From Candidatus Gastranaerophilales bacterium (GTDB taxonomy: Bacteria > Cyanobacteriota > Vampirovibrionia > Gastranaerophilales > Gastranaerophilaceae), in assembly GCA_928722015.1 (NCBI GenBank), contig CAKMWI010000011.1:62001-126000 (forward strand): a stretch of DNA of 64,000 nucleotides, read 5' to 3'. This document shows, piece after piece, positions 34,228 through 42,764 of the stretch; the stretch's first letter is position 1; every line of letters starts with the position of its first letter. A model generated the notes under the pieces. It was given only the letters and a program-made list of their open reading frames with translations. It did not search any database and was not told where the DNA came from. The position numbers were made by a program, and so were the translations under genes.

Positions 34228-34257
34228 AAAAAGAACGGTGTAATAACCGCTCTTTTT
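34228..34257. terminator. Terminator after rpsN inside the ribosomal cluster
   Basis: On the minus strand AAAAAGAGCGGT, a 6-base loop, then ACCGTTCTTTTT: a 12-bp stem with one G-T pair and a T run on both strands. It closes the rpsJ-to-rpsN unit and separates it from rpsH-rplF-rplR. Confidence 0.88.
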
Positions 34258-34289
34258 ATAATTATTAACAAAAATTTGGCAAAAACAAA

Positions 34290-34496
34290 CTACCAGCTTG
34301 CTTTAGTAACACCAGGCAATAATCCTTGGTGAGCCATTTTTCTTAAACAAATTCTGCACAACCCGAAATCTCTATGAAATCCGTGTGGTCTTCCACAAAT
34401 ACTGCATCTGTTGTGAAGTCTTACTGTTGGGTACTTTCCGGCAGCAGCAAGTTTTTCTCGTCTAAGTTCTTTGTTAATCATCGCTTTCTTAGCCAT
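34290..34496 (-). CDS. rpsN: 30S ribosomal protein S14, zinc type
   Basis: 68 aa, with Cys pairs at 31/34 and 47/50 (CSIC and CRIC), the zinc-ribbon form of S14. The N-terminal MAKKAMINKELRREK adds a few residues to the usual 61. Binds 16S rRNA in the head of the small subunit. Last gene before the internal terminator. Confidence 0.96.
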   Translation of the reverse strand: MAKKAMINKELRREKLAAAGKYPTVRLHNRCSICGRPHGFHRDFGLCRICLRKMAHQGLLPGVTKASW

Positions 34497-34519
34497 GAAT
34501 TTCTCCTATCTTGTACTTA

Positions 34520-35077
34520 TTATTTATTACTACCTTTGAATGGCATTCCGAGAAGTCTTAACAACTCTCTAGCCTCTTCATCTGTTTCAGCAGTTGTGAT
34601 AACTGAAACATTCATACCCTTAACTAAATCTACTTCTTCGTAAGTGATTTCAGGGAATAGAGCTTGTTCTTTCAAGCCCAATGTATAATTTCCACGACCA
34701 TCAAAACTCTTTGCGCTGATACCTCTAAAGTCTCTGATTCTTGGTAACACTACACAAATAAGTTTTTGTAAGAAATCATACATTCTTTCGCCACGCAATG
34801 TTGCCATTGCTCCAACCGGCATACCTTCTCTTAATTTATAAGAAGCAATTGATTTTTTAGCCTTTGTTACAACTGCCTTTTGACCGGCAATTTTTGTTAA
34901 CTGAGCTTCAATTGATTCTGCAATTTTCGAATTGTGAGAAGCTTCACCTACACCCATGTTCAAAACAATTTTAACTAGTTTTGGAACCTGGTGATCATTT
35001 TTGTAGCCAAACTTTTCTTTCATAGCTGGAACTACATCTTCAACATATTTTGATTTTAAGTTTTTTGTTACTGTCAT
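34520..35077 (-). CDS. rplE: 50S ribosomal protein L5
   Basis: 185 aa, full length. KLVKIVLNMGVGEASHNSKI, VVTKAKKSIASYKLREGMPV and RGISAKSFDGRGNYTLGLKE are conserved L5 segments. L5 binds 5S rRNA with L18. Sits 23 bp upstream of rpsN and 48 bp after rplX. Confidence 0.97.
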   Translation of the reverse strand: MTVTKNLKSKYVEDVVPAMKEKFGYKNDHQVPKLVKIVLNMGVGEASHNSKIAESIEAQLTKIAGQKAVVTKAKKSIASYKLREGMPVGAMATLRGERMYDFLQKLICVVLPRIRDFRGISAKSFDGRGNYTLGLKEQALFPEITYEEVDLVKGMNVSVITTAETDEEARELLRLLGMPFKGSNK

Positions 35078-35125
35078 TTTTCTTTTCCTTTACTATTGGT
35101 ATTAATGTCGTAATTAAATTACACA

Positions 35126-35464
35126 TTAAGCATCTAGTTGTTCACCGCATTTTTTACAAACACGAACTTTTTTACCATCGATAACTTTCATTTCTACTCT
35201 TGTAGCCTTCTCACATGCTGGGCATACAATCATTACATTTGAAGAATCCAATGGAGCTTCAAGTTTAATAAGCCCACCTTGAATACCTGCAGCAGGTTGA
35301 GGTTTTTGAGCTTTAGTAACCATATTGGCACCTTCAACGATAACTTTACCTTTTTCAGTGTCAACTTTTTTAATGTTACCGATTTTTCCTTTATCTTTAC
35401 CTGCAATAACAACAACTCTGTCGCTTGTTTTTACATGTAAGTTCTTTTTATCTTTATTTGTCAT
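35126..35464 (-). CDS. rplX: 50S ribosomal protein L24 with Cys4 tail
   Basis: 112 aa. KOW motif VVVIAGKDKGKIGNIKKV near residues 17-34, and a C-terminal zinc-ribbon-like tail with C81/C84 and C103/C106 (CPAC, CKKC). L24 starts assembly of the large subunit. The Cys4 tail occurs in many bacterial L24 proteins. Confidence 0.96.
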   Translation of the reverse strand: MTNKDKKNLHVKTSDRVVVIAGKDKGKIGNIKKVDTEKGKVIVEGANMVTKAQKPQPAAGIQGGLIKLEAPLDSSNVMIVCPACEKATRVEMKVIDGKKVRVCKKCGEQLDA

Positions 35465-35554
35465 TTTTTTCTCCTGATTTTATATTTTTCATGGACTGAC
35501 CATGATGGTCTATTACATGTTCATGCCCTTTTAAGTTAAAAAACTTTTTGGGAT

Positions 35555-35571
35555 TCCGAAATAAATTCGGG
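35555..35571. repeat. Interspersed CCGAA-ATAAA-TTCGG hairpin
   Basis: In the rplN-rplX gap. Same arms and five-base loop as the hairpins at 36042-36060 and 38562-38582; likely members of a small palindromic repeat family. Confidence 0.6.
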
Positions 35572-35592
35572 AAAATCTAACCCTAATAAGGA

Positions 35593-35961
35593 TTAGATTA
35601 CTTCAGGTGCAAGAGAAACTATTTTCATATAACCTTTGTCGCGTAATTCACGAGCTACAGGTCCAAAAACACGTGTTCCTCTAGGGTTGCCATCTTTGTT
35701 AATAATAACTGCAGCATTTTCATCAAATCTAATAACAGAACCGTCATTACGTTTGATATCAGCTTTAGTTCTTACAACAACAGCACGAACAACTTCACCT
35801 TTTTTCACAGCCATATTTGGAGTCGCATCTTTTACAGAAGCAACGATTTCATCGCCTACTGCTGCAAATTTTTTGTTTGAGCTACCCATAACACGGATAC
35901 ATAACAATTGTTTTGCACCTGTATTATCTGCTACTTCTAATCTTGTTTCTTGTTGTATCAT
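35593..35961 (-). CDS. rplN: 50S ribosomal protein L14
   Basis: 122 aa. MIQQETRLEVADNTGAKQLL at the start and the L14 signature region VKKGEVVRAVVVRTKADIKR, then NKDGNPRGTRVFGPVARELR. Forms an inter-subunit bridge. Flanked by 131- and 128-bp gaps that each contain an interspersed hairpin. Confidence 0.97.
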   Translation of the reverse strand: MIQQETRLEVADNTGAKQLLCIRVMGSSNKKFAAVGDEIVASVKDATPNMAVKKGEVVRAVVVRTKADIKRNDGSVIRFDENAAVIINKDGNPRGTRVFGPVARELRDKGYMKIVSLAPEVI

Positions 35962-36041
35962 TTTTCTTTCCTTTTAGTATCTACTACTTTTGCCTCTCAT
36001 TACTCTTTGGTAATGTTGCATTTTCTTTTTTGATAGTACAA

Positions 36042-36060
36042 TCCCGAAATAAATTCAGGA
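36042..36060. repeat. Interspersed TCCCGAA-ATAAA-TTCAGGA hairpin
   Basis: Seven-bp arms with one G-T pair and loop ATAAA, in the rpsQ-rplN gap. Member of the same family as 35555-35571 and 38562-38582. Confidence 0.6.
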
Positions 36061-36092
36061 CACGTTATACTTTTAAACAGTGTTATTTAGTA

Positions 36093-36338
36093 TTAACGAA
36101 CTTTTTCAACTACTTCTGCTACTGTCCAACGTTTGCCTGATGACATTGGTTTTGATTCAACAATTCTAACAATATCACCTTCATTACAAACATTTTCAGC
36201 ATCATGTGCTTTGTAGTGTTTATTTGATTCCATAATTTTTTTGTATCTTGGATGTGGTTCGTAATCAGCAACTTTTACAACAACGGTTTTATCCATTTTA
36301 TTACTAACTACTATTCCTTGTTTTTCTTTCTTAGGCAT
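36093..36338 (-). CDS. rpsQ: 30S ribosomal protein S17
   Basis: 81 aa. KQGIVVSNKMDKTVVVKVAD, then YKAHDAENVCNEGDIVRIVE, the conserved OB-fold of S17. Its start overlaps the end of rpmC by eight bases, indicating coupling. Confidence 0.96.
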   Translation of the reverse strand: MPKKEKQGIVVSNKMDKTVVVKVADYEPHPRYKKIMESNKHYKAHDAENVCNEGDIVRIVESKPMSSGKRWTVAEVVEKVR

Positions 36339-36528
36339 TTTGTACCTCTTTTTCTGTTATTACTGTTTTTGCTTGAGCGATAAGTTTTTTAGTTTTTGAA
36401 ATACTTGCAGTATTTTCTAATTTGTGAGTGGATAATTGCAATCTTGCTTCCAATAATTGTTTTTTCCAATCAACAATAGCTTCTTGTAACTCATCTACTG
36501 TTTTTTCACGCATTTCACTTAATTTCAT
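36331..36528 (-). CDS. rpmC: 50S ribosomal protein L29
   Basis: 65 aa helical hairpin: MKLSEMREKTVDELQEAIVD and ARLQLSTHKLENTASISKTK. L29 sits at the peptide exit. Standard position between rplP and rpsQ. Confidence 0.95.
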   Translation of the reverse strand: MKLSEMREKTVDELQEAIVDWKKQLLEARLQLSTHKLENTASISKTKKLIAQAKTVITEKEVQNA

Positions 36529-36601
36529 TTTTATTATTTCCTTTATCTTATTTACTCACCTTATGCCGACCTGAAAAACTCTTTCGATAAGGTGAAGTAA
36601 G

Positions 36602-37024
36602 TTATTTTGCTTGTTCTCTTGGTTGTTCTACAATCTTAACCTTGATAGGAAGTTTTTGTGCTGCTAATTCAAGAGCATGCACTGCAACAGATCTATCAAA
36701 ATAGTCAAGTTCGAATAACAATCTGTTTGGCTTAACAACTGCTACCCAGTATTCTACGTTACCTTTACCTGAACCCATACGAGTTTCTGCAGGTTTTGCA
36801 GTAATTGGTTTATCTGGGAATATTTTTATCCAAACGTTACCGCCACGTTTGATTTCACGAGTCATTGCACGACGTGCAGCCTCGATTTGACGGCTGGTAA
36901 TCCAGCCTGGCTCTACTGCTTGTAAAGCATATTGACCGAATTCAAGTGTTGTACCTCTGGTTTCAGTACCTTTCATTCTGCCTTTCATCATTTTGCGGTA
37001 TTTAGTCTTTTTAGGCTGTAACAT
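36602..37024 (-). CDS. rplP: 50S ribosomal protein L16
   Basis: 140 aa, complete. MLQPKKTKYRKMMKGRMKGT and the signature GNVEYWVAVVKPNRLLFELD (with GSGKG before it). L16 helps position the A-site tRNA. 30 bp after rpsC. Confidence 0.97.
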   Translation of the reverse strand: MLQPKKTKYRKMMKGRMKGTETRGTTLEFGQYALQAVEPGWITSRQIEAARRAMTREIKRGGNVWIKIFPDKPITAKPAETRMGSGKGNVEYWVAVVKPNRLLFELDYFDRSVAVHALELAAQKLPIKVKIVEQPREQAK

Positions 37025-37054
37025 TATATTTTGCTCCTATTATTTTTATACCTA

Positions 37055-37792
37055 CTAGCTTTGAGATGTTGAATCAACATTTCTGCTACGTCTAGGACGT
37101 CTAACTCCTTTTTCAGAGTTGTCCTTTCCACTTTTTAATTTAATGTTTTGGTCTGCTTTTTCTCCCGGCATTAAATTGCCTTTGAAAATCCAAACTTTAA
37201 CACCAATTTTACCCATAATTGTATCAGCTTCTGCGAAACCATAATCTACATCAGCTCTAAGTGTTTGAAGAGGAATTCTTCCTTCTTTAGCCCATTCTGA
37301 ACGTGCGATTTCTGCACCACCCAAACGTCCTGATACCATAACTTTGATACCTTGAACGCCAGATCTCATGGTTCTTTGCATAGCTTGTTTCATTGCACGA
37401 CGGAATGCAATACGTTTTTCCAATTGTTGAGCAATTGATTCTGCAACTAATTGAGCATCAGCGTCGATTCTTGCAACTTCAACTACGTTGATAATAACAG
37501 GTTTACCAATGTATTTTGTTACTTCTTGACGAAGTTCATCAATACCTTGACCGCCACGACCAACTACTATACCAGGTTTAGCTGTAACAACTGTAATTGT
37601 TGTATTTTGTGCTTTTCTGGAAATCAAAATTTTTGATACTCCAGCAGCATATAGTTTTTTCTTAACGAATTTTCTAATTTTAGCATCTTCTGCTACGAAT
37701 GTTTTGTAGTCTTTCCATTTTGCATACCAGGTACTAGCCCAGTTCTGGATAATTCCTACTCTAAATCCGGTTGGATGTGTTTTTTGTCCCAT
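37055..37792 (-). CDS. rpsC: 30S ribosomal protein S3
   Basis: 245 aa. MGQKTHPTGFRVGIIQNWAS, KH domain with VVGRGGQGIDELRQEVTKYI, then the C-terminal GGAEIARSEWAKEGRIPLQT signature. The tail past residue 215 is charged (KGVRRPRRSRNV) and variable. Forms part of the mRNA entry helicase. Confidence 0.97.
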   Translation of the reverse strand: MGQKTHPTGFRVGIIQNWASTWYAKWKDYKTFVAEDAKIRKFVKKKLYAAGVSKILISRKAQNTTITVVTAKPGIVVGRGGQGIDELRQEVTKYIGKPVIINVVEVARIDADAQLVAESIAQQLEKRIAFRRAMKQAMQRTMRSGVQGIKVMVSGRLGGAEIARSEWAKEGRIPLQTLRADVDYGFAEADTIMGKIGVKVWIFKGNLMPGEKADQNIKLKSGKDNSEKGVRRPRRSRNVDSTSQS

Positions 37793-37849
37793 TTTAACTA
37801 CCTTTATTTTTTCTACTTATTTTTGATTTAATTGATGAGCCGGCAAATC

Positions 37850-38191
37850 TTATGCCTTAGCTTCATCACTAACTACTAATGTAAGGTGTGATGTACGTTT
37901 CATTCTTGAATACATACGACCTTGAGCTCTAGTTCTTGCACGTTTGTATGTAGTACTTTCATCTGCAAAGATTTGTGAAATCTTTAATGATTCAGCACTT
38001 ACCCCGTATTGCTCACGAGCGTTTGCAACTGCAGCTTTCAAATTCTTTTCAACTACTCTTGCTGCAAAATAAGGCATAAAACGTAACATATCTTGAGCTT
38101 CTATAACAGCTTTACCTCTAACTTCGTTAATAACTCTACGAAGTTTTCTTGCTGTCATTTTTATGTCTGTTTGTTTTGCTTTTGCTTCCAT
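37850..38191 (-). CDS. rplV: 50S ribosomal protein L22
   Basis: 113 aa. The C-terminal signature TYKRARTRAQGRMYSRMKRT and N-terminal ARKLRRVINEVRGKAVIEAQ identify L22, which lines the exit tunnel. The IKMTARKLRRV start region is normal. Confidence 0.97.
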   Translation of the reverse strand: MEAKAKQTDIKMTARKLRRVINEVRGKAVIEAQDMLRFMPYFAARVVEKNLKAAVANAREQYGVSAESLKISQIFADESTTYKRARTRAQGRMYSRMKRTSHLTLVVSDEAKA

Positions 38192-38237
38192 TTTTTTATC
38201 CTTTATTTAATATAAATATCACTTTGGATTATTTGTA

Positions 38238-38519
38238 CTAACCTCTTTTAGCAGTTTTATCAGAACCTGCATGACCTTTAAATAGTCTTGTTGGAGCGAA
38301 TTCACCTAATTTGTGTCCTACCATTTGTTCTGTAATATAAACAGGTACGTGAGTTTTACCGTTATGTACAGCAATTGTATGGTTTAACATATCAGGTACT
38401 ATCATTGATGCTCTTGACCAAGTTTTGATAACTTTTTTCTCTGAGTTAGCATTCATTTTGTCTATTTTCTTTTGTAGAGCTTCTTCTACATATGCACCTT
38501 TTTTTAATGAACGTGCCAT
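38238..38519 (-). CDS. rpsS: 30S ribosomal protein S19
   Basis: 93 aa. MARSLKKGAYVEEALQKKID and the signature KLGEFAPTRLFKGHAGSDKT. S19 sits in the small-subunit head beside S13. GGAGA precedes the ATG. Followed 97 bp upstream by rplB, with an interspersed hairpin in the gap. Confidence 0.97.
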   Translation of the reverse strand: MARSLKKGAYVEEALQKKIDKMNANSEKKVIKTWSRASMIVPDMLNHTIAVHNGKTHVPVYITEQMVGHKLGEFAPTRLFKGHAGSDKTAKRG

Positions 38520-38561
38520 TTATTTCTCCTTTTGCTTTTTTGAGTATATTTTGTTGTGTTG

Positions 38562-38582
38562 GGCCTGAAATGAATTCAGGCC
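38562..38582. repeat. Interspersed GGCCTGAA-ATGAA-TTCAGGCC hairpin
   Basis: Perfect 8-bp arms with a five-base loop in the rplB-rpsS gap, the best copy of the family seen also at 35555 and 36042. Confidence 0.65.
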
Positions 38583-38616
38583 GGATACCCGTATTGTCGA
38601 AATCGTTTAAATACGA

Positions 38617-39450
38617 TTATCTAGATTTTTTTCTTCTTCTAACGATTAACTTATCAGAAGCTTTTCCTTTTTTACGAGTTTTATATCCAAGAGCCGGTTT
38701 ACCCCAAGGTGTTTTAGGGTTGCCACCAGGTCCTGTTTTACCTTCACCACCACCGTGTGGGTGATCGCAAGGGTTCATTGTAACACCACGAACTGTAGGT
38801 CTAATACCTAAGTAACGTTTTCTACCGGCTTTACCGATAGATAGGTTCTTGAATTCAGCATTACCTAACATACCGATAGTTGCCATACATTCTTTTCTTA
38901 CCATTCTCATTTCTGATGAAGGAAGTTTAATTGTTACATAGTTACCTTCTTTAGCCATTACTTGAGCAGCATTACCTGCAGCTCTAACCATAACGCCACC
39001 GCGTCCAGGGTGTAATTCAATATTATGAACAATTGTACCAAGAGGAATTAATTCAAGCGGTAAAGCATTACCTGTTTGAACAGGAGCCTCAGGACCACTT
39101 ATAATTGTATCCCCAACATTCAAACCTTCCGGAGTTAAAATGTATCTTTTTTCACCATCAGCATAAAAACATAGTGAAATTCTTACATTTCTGTTAGGAT
39201 CATACTCGATAGTTTTGACTGTTGCAGGTACACCGAATTTTTCTCTTTTAAAATCGATTATACGGTATGTTCTTTTTACACCGCCACCTTTATGACGACA
39301 AGTAATTCTACCTGTATTATTTCTTCCTGCTGTTTTATTCAATGATTTTAACAATGATTTTTCAGGAGTAGAAGTTGTGATTTCTTGATAATCACTTTTT
39401 GTCATGCCTCTTTGTCCCGGAGACGTCGGATTAATTTTTCTGATTGCCAT
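38617..39450 (-). CDS. rplB: 50S ribosomal protein L2
   Basis: 277 aa, full length. MAIRKINPTSPGQRGMTKSD, the conserved GRNNTGRITCRHKGGGVKRT and the C-terminal signature VRGVTMNPCDHPHGGGEGKT, including the His needed for peptidyl transfer structure. Lys-rich end RKKGKASDKLIVRRRKKSR. Confidence 0.98.
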   Translation of the reverse strand: MAIRKINPTSPGQRGMTKSDYQEITTSTPEKSLLKSLNKTAGRNNTGRITCRHKGGGVKRTYRIIDFKREKFGVPATVKTIEYDPNRNVRISLCFYADGEKRYILTPEGLNVGDTIISGPEAPVQTGNALPLELIPLGTIVHNIELHPGRGGVMVRAAGNAAQVMAKEGNYVTIKLPSSEMRMVRKECMATIGMLGNAEFKNLSIGKAGRKRYLGIRPTVRGVTMNPCDHPHGGGEGKTGPGGNPKTPWGKPALGYKTRKKGKASDKLIVRRRKKSR

Positions 39451-39549
39451 TTTTATTTTCTCCTACTAATTGGCTTTGTACTTTTCTTTTGGGACATCTG
39501 CCTGTACGCCCCGCATCGGCTTACTGCCTTATTCAAAATTAGAATCCAA

Positions 39550-39846
39550 TTATACATTTATGAATTCAATAGGTTCACCTTCAACTGTTACTATAGCCTT
39601 TTTAGATGAATCTGTTCTTCCAAATTTATATCCCATTCTTTTTTCATGAGAAGGCATATAAACGGTTCTTACTTTTTTAACTTTTCTTCCAGGAAAAGCT
39701 AATTCTACAGCTTTAGCAATTTCAATTTTTGTTGCATCTTTTCTTACTTCGAAAGTATATTGTGCATTTTCTGTTGCTGCCACTGACTTTTCAGTAATTA
39801 ATGATTTTTTAATTACGTCATATAATTTTTCTGTTTCTTTACTCAT
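39550..39846 (-). CDS. rplW: 50S ribosomal protein L23
   Basis: 98 aa. VIKKSLITEKSVAATENAQY and YTFEVRKDATKIEIAKAVEL, then KVKKVRTVYMPSHEKRMGYK. L23 docks the signal recognition particle and trigger factor. The ATG overlaps the rplD stop (TAATG). Confidence 0.96.
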   Translation of the reverse strand: MSKETEKLYDVIKKSLITEKSVAATENAQYTFEVRKDATKIEIAKAVELAFPGRKVKKVRTVYMPSHEKRMGYKFGRTDSSKKAIVTVEGEPIEFINV

Positions 39847-40472
39847 TATTGTAACCTTTCTGTAATTTCATTTACAGCAGATTCAGTCATAACAACAAAA
39901 TCAGCTTCCAATAAATCTTTCACATTTAAATTTGATGGTAATAAAAGTTTTACACTAGGAATATTTCTTGCTGATAATTCCAAATTTTTATTTTCTTCAG
40001 CTTTAGTATTCGCAACAATTAAAACCTTTCCATTAACATTCAATGATTTCAATGCGCTAACCATTAATTTTGTTTTTGGCTCAGCAATTGTTGAAAAATC
40101 TTTTACTACAACGATTTGAGATTCTCTAGCAGACAATGCTGATTTTAAAGCTAATTGTCTTGCTTTTTGAGGCATATTGAAAGAGTAGCTTCTTGGTTTT
40201 GGCCCAAAGATTACACCACCACCAGCAAACAATGGTGAACGAAGTGAACCAGCTCTGGCTCTACCAGTTCCTTTTTGTTTCCAAGGTTTTCTTCCGCCTC
40301 CTGCAACTTCTGCTCTTGTCTTAGTACAAGCATTACCTTGACGAGCATTATTTAGTTGTCTTCTCAATGCTAAGTGCATTACGTGTAAATTAGGTTCTAC
40401 ACCAAAAACACTTTTTTCTAATGTAATTTCACCTAATTTTTCTCCATTTGTACTTAATATTTCTTTTGACAT
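39846..40472 (-). CDS. rplD: 50S ribosomal protein L4
   Basis: 208 aa. The conserved extended loop region ARQGNACTKTRAEVAGGGRK and KQKGTGRARAGSLRSPLFAG is intact. In E. coli L4 represses its own operon; a comparable control would act in the rpsJ leader. 203 bp lie between rplC and rplD, an unusually wide gap. Confidence 0.97.
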   Translation of the reverse strand: MSKEILSTNGEKLGEITLEKSVFGVEPNLHVMHLALRRQLNNARQGNACTKTRAEVAGGGRKPWKQKGTGRARAGSLRSPLFAGGGVIFGPKPRSYSFNMPQKARQLALKSALSARESQIVVVKDFSTIAEPKTKLMVSALKSLNVNGKVLIVANTKAEENKNLELSARNIPSVKLLLPSNLNVKDLLEADFVVMTESAVNEITERLQ

Positions 40473-40675
40473 TTTTATTTTCCTTTATATATTATTTTAT
40501 CTGCCGTTTAAGACTGCTTACCGCTTGCAACTGCTTTATTTGGCAAGACCAGCCGGTTTTATCAACTTTTCCTTGTTTTTATTTTCTTTAACCGTAACCT
40601 ATACTTTATCTTTAGTATTACGGGATTTATATCTCAAGTTACCTTTTATCGGCATCGGATATAAACCGGTTCAAT

Positions 40676-41311
40676 CTAGTTCCATTTTGTTCTTGTAGGT
40701 ACAATAGTAACTAATCTACCTTCACATCCAGGTACTGAACCTTTAACCAATACTAAACCGTTAGCTGAATCAACTTTTACTAACTTTAATTTAGTGATTG
40801 TAACTCTTTCATTGCCCATGTTACCTGCCATTCTTTTACCTTTGATAACACGTGAAGGAGTTGTACCTGCACCAATTGAACCAGGTTCTCTATGGTTTTT
40901 AGAACCATGAGCCATAGGTCCTCTTCCAAAATTCCATCTTTTAACTGTACCTTGGAAACCTTTACCTATTGATTTACCTGTTACATCAACTTTTTCAACA
41001 TTATCTAATACTGATAATTCAACCTTATCTCCTACTTTATAATCTTGAGGATTGTCAACTCTAAACTCCTGAAGATGTCTGTAATTTGATAAGTTATTTT
41101 TCTTGAAATGACCTAATTGAGCTTTTGTCAAGTGTTTTTCTTTAGCTGCAACTGTACCAACCTGAATTGCGTTATATCCGTCTGTCTCAACTGTTTTAAC
41201 TTGAGTTACTACAGTTTCATCAACTTTAATAACTGTTACAGGGATAGCCAAACCTTGTTCATCAAAGATTTGAGTCATTCCAACTTTTTTTCCTATTACA
41301 CCTAGTGTCAT
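40676..41311 (-). CDS. rplC: 50S ribosomal protein L3
   Basis: 211 aa. MTLGVIGKKVGMTQIFDEQG, then KGFQGTVKRWNFGRGPMAHG and GSIGAGTTPSRVIKGKRMAG, the L3 signature. L3 starts 50S assembly. Preceded by AAAGGTAG. The 227-bp gap to rpsJ contains GC-rich inverted sequences (GGAGG...CCTCC near 41425) that may be an RNA structure. Confidence 0.97.
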   Translation of the reverse strand: MTLGVIGKKVGMTQIFDEQGLAIPVTVIKVDETVVTQVKTVETDGYNAIQVGTVAAKEKHLTKAQLGHFKKNNLSNYRHLQEFRVDNPQDYKVGDKVELSVLDNVEKVDVTGKSIGKGFQGTVKRWNFGRGPMAHGSKNHREPGSIGAGTTPSRVIKGKRMAGNMGNERVTITKLKLVKVDSANGLVLVKGSVPGCEGRLVTIVPTRTKWN

Positions 41312-41538
41312 ATTCTACCTTTCTAGCTCGCTCGTATCCAAATAAACCGCAAAGGTTCTTTGAATTTGAGTTTGCATTTTCTCTTGCGAGCGCTACTTTT
41401 GTACTGTCCTTTTACCTTTTGGAGGACTTTCACCTCCCTCCGCTCATCTGTTGATTTTTATCATCAACAAAGGCGGGTAGTAGATCACATTATATGCATA
41501 ATGCTTATTCAATTTTCACAAGACCGGAATCTTAGCAA

Positions 41539-41856
41539 CTATCTTGCTTCGATATCAACACCAGCCGGTAAATCTAATCTACGTAACTCTTCCATTGTCT
41601 GTTGAGTTGGTTCGTATATATCAATAATACGCTTATGTGTTCTCATTTCAAAATGTTCACGAGATTTTTTATCTACATGTGGAGAACGCAATACGCAATA
41701 TATACGTCTTTTTGTAGGTAAAGGAATAGGGCCAGCAACTTTAGCGTCTGTTCTTTTTGCTGTTTCTACGATTTTTTCAGCAGATACATCAATAAGTTTG
41801 TGATCGTATGCTTTCAAACAAACTCTGATTCTGTTTTTCTTAGTACTACTTGCCAT
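41539..41856 (-). CDS. rpsJ: 30S ribosomal protein S10
   Basis: 105 aa from the ATG at 41856 with AAAAGGAA six bases upstream; the frame extends to 41886 without a better start. KNRIRVCLKAYDHKLIDVSA, then PLPTKRRIYCVLRSPHVDKK and SREHFEMRTHKRIIDIYEPT are the S10 signature. First gene of the S10 cluster, with a leader of about 140 nt from the promoter at 42002-42030. Confidence 0.97.
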   Translation of the reverse strand: MASSTKKNRIRVCLKAYDHKLIDVSAEKIVETAKRTDAKVAGPIPLPTKRRIYCVLRSPHVDKKSREHFEMRTHKRIIDIYEPTQQTMEELRRLDLPAGVDIEAR

Positions 41857-42001
41857 TTGTATTCCTTTTTCTTTTTCTATGTACAACTGCCGATTTCTAA
41901 GAGTTCCGAATTTTACACTCGGTCCACCTATTTTCGGCTCCTGAAGTGAGCTATTTATAAAATATTTCGGATATTTTACTTACTATACTTCAAGCATATC
42001 T

Positions 42002-42030
42002 ATCTTAGGATAAACAAAATACAGTGTCAA
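42002..42030 (-). promoter_or_regulatory. S10 operon promoter
   Basis: On the minus strand TTGACA (42030-42025), 17 bp, TAAGAT (42007-42002), followed by an untranslated leader of about 140 nt before rpsJ that is GC-richer than its surroundings and may carry autoregulation. Confidence 0.75.
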
Positions 42031-42075
42031 CTGTGTTTTCCCATGTTTGTTTAGTTTTGTTACGAATTATTTTAC

Positions 42076-42109
42076 AAAAAAATAGTTTGGTCTGTTAAAC
42101 TATTTTTTT
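42076..42109. terminator. Bidirectional-looking terminator
   Basis: AAAAAAATAGTTT and AAACTATTTTTTT, perfect 13-bp arms around an 8-base loop. It ends the minus-strand pair of FGMA genes and insulates the S10 promoter. Confidence 0.88.
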
Positions 42110-42123
42110 ACATTTGTTTCTTA

Positions 42124-42747
42124 TTATTTTTCTACCTTATTTGACTGTTCAAATACAGTCTCTATAAGTTTTATTGCATTTTCTTTAGCTTGAGTAAGTT
42201 TTGCCTGTTTTTCTGATTCAGCAGCTTCTTTTGCTATTTTGGCATCAATCTTTGACTCCATTGCAGTAAGATTTATTGATGCTTTTCTTAGATTTTTTGG
42301 TAAAGATTCCTCAGGGTATAAATTCGTTACAATACGTTTTTTTAACACTGAAGCCAATTGTTTAACAATCATCCAAACCTTTTTTGCACCTGTAGCTTTA
42401 TTAAAAGTTGTTTTATACGCTTCACTGCCATATTTAGCATTATAACGTTCTGCAATACCATTTGGCTCAAGATTTGCAGTTAATTCGCCATTTTTAATCA
42501 TTTTTTCGATATCTTCTGTTTTAGCAACAACTGACCAAGTTTTTGGAGCCTCAAAAACCAAATCCAAGTATTTGTCATTAGCATGTTTTTGAACTATTTT
42601 TTTTAACCCTCGCGCAACAGTATTTGGATTTTTTTTACCACCATTAGTTAAATAATCAGTAAATTCACCCATAATTTCAGGAGAAGGTTTTTTAATTGCC
42701 ATACCGAATGCTGTGCCGGATTTTAAACTATTATTTATGATTTCCAT
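42124..42747 (-). CDS. FGMA-motif protein A (lineage-specific)
   Basis: 207 aa. MEIINNSLKSGTAFGMAIKK has the tag AFGMA at residues 13-17, followed by KPSPEIMGEFTDYLTNGG. The C-terminal third is a Lys/Glu/Ala-rich helix, probably coiled coil. Clearly paralogous with the next gene: same tag at the same position, same KPS...L/FT-D/E-YLT segment and same LP-NL...K-I-A/D block. No signal peptide. No known domain. The two are adjacent on one strand and end at a strong terminator. Confidence 0.7.
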   Translation of the reverse strand: MEIINNSLKSGTAFGMAIKKPSPEIMGEFTDYLTNGGKKNPNTVARGLKKIVQKHANDKYLDLVFEAPKTWSVVAKTEDIEKMIKNGELTANLEPNGIAERYNAKYGSEAYKTTFNKATGAKKVWMIVKQLASVLKKRIVTNLYPEESLPKNLRKASINLTAMESKIDAKIAKEAAESEKQAKLTQAKENAIKLIETVFEQSNKVEK

Positions 42748-42764
42748 TATTTAAAACCTTTCTA

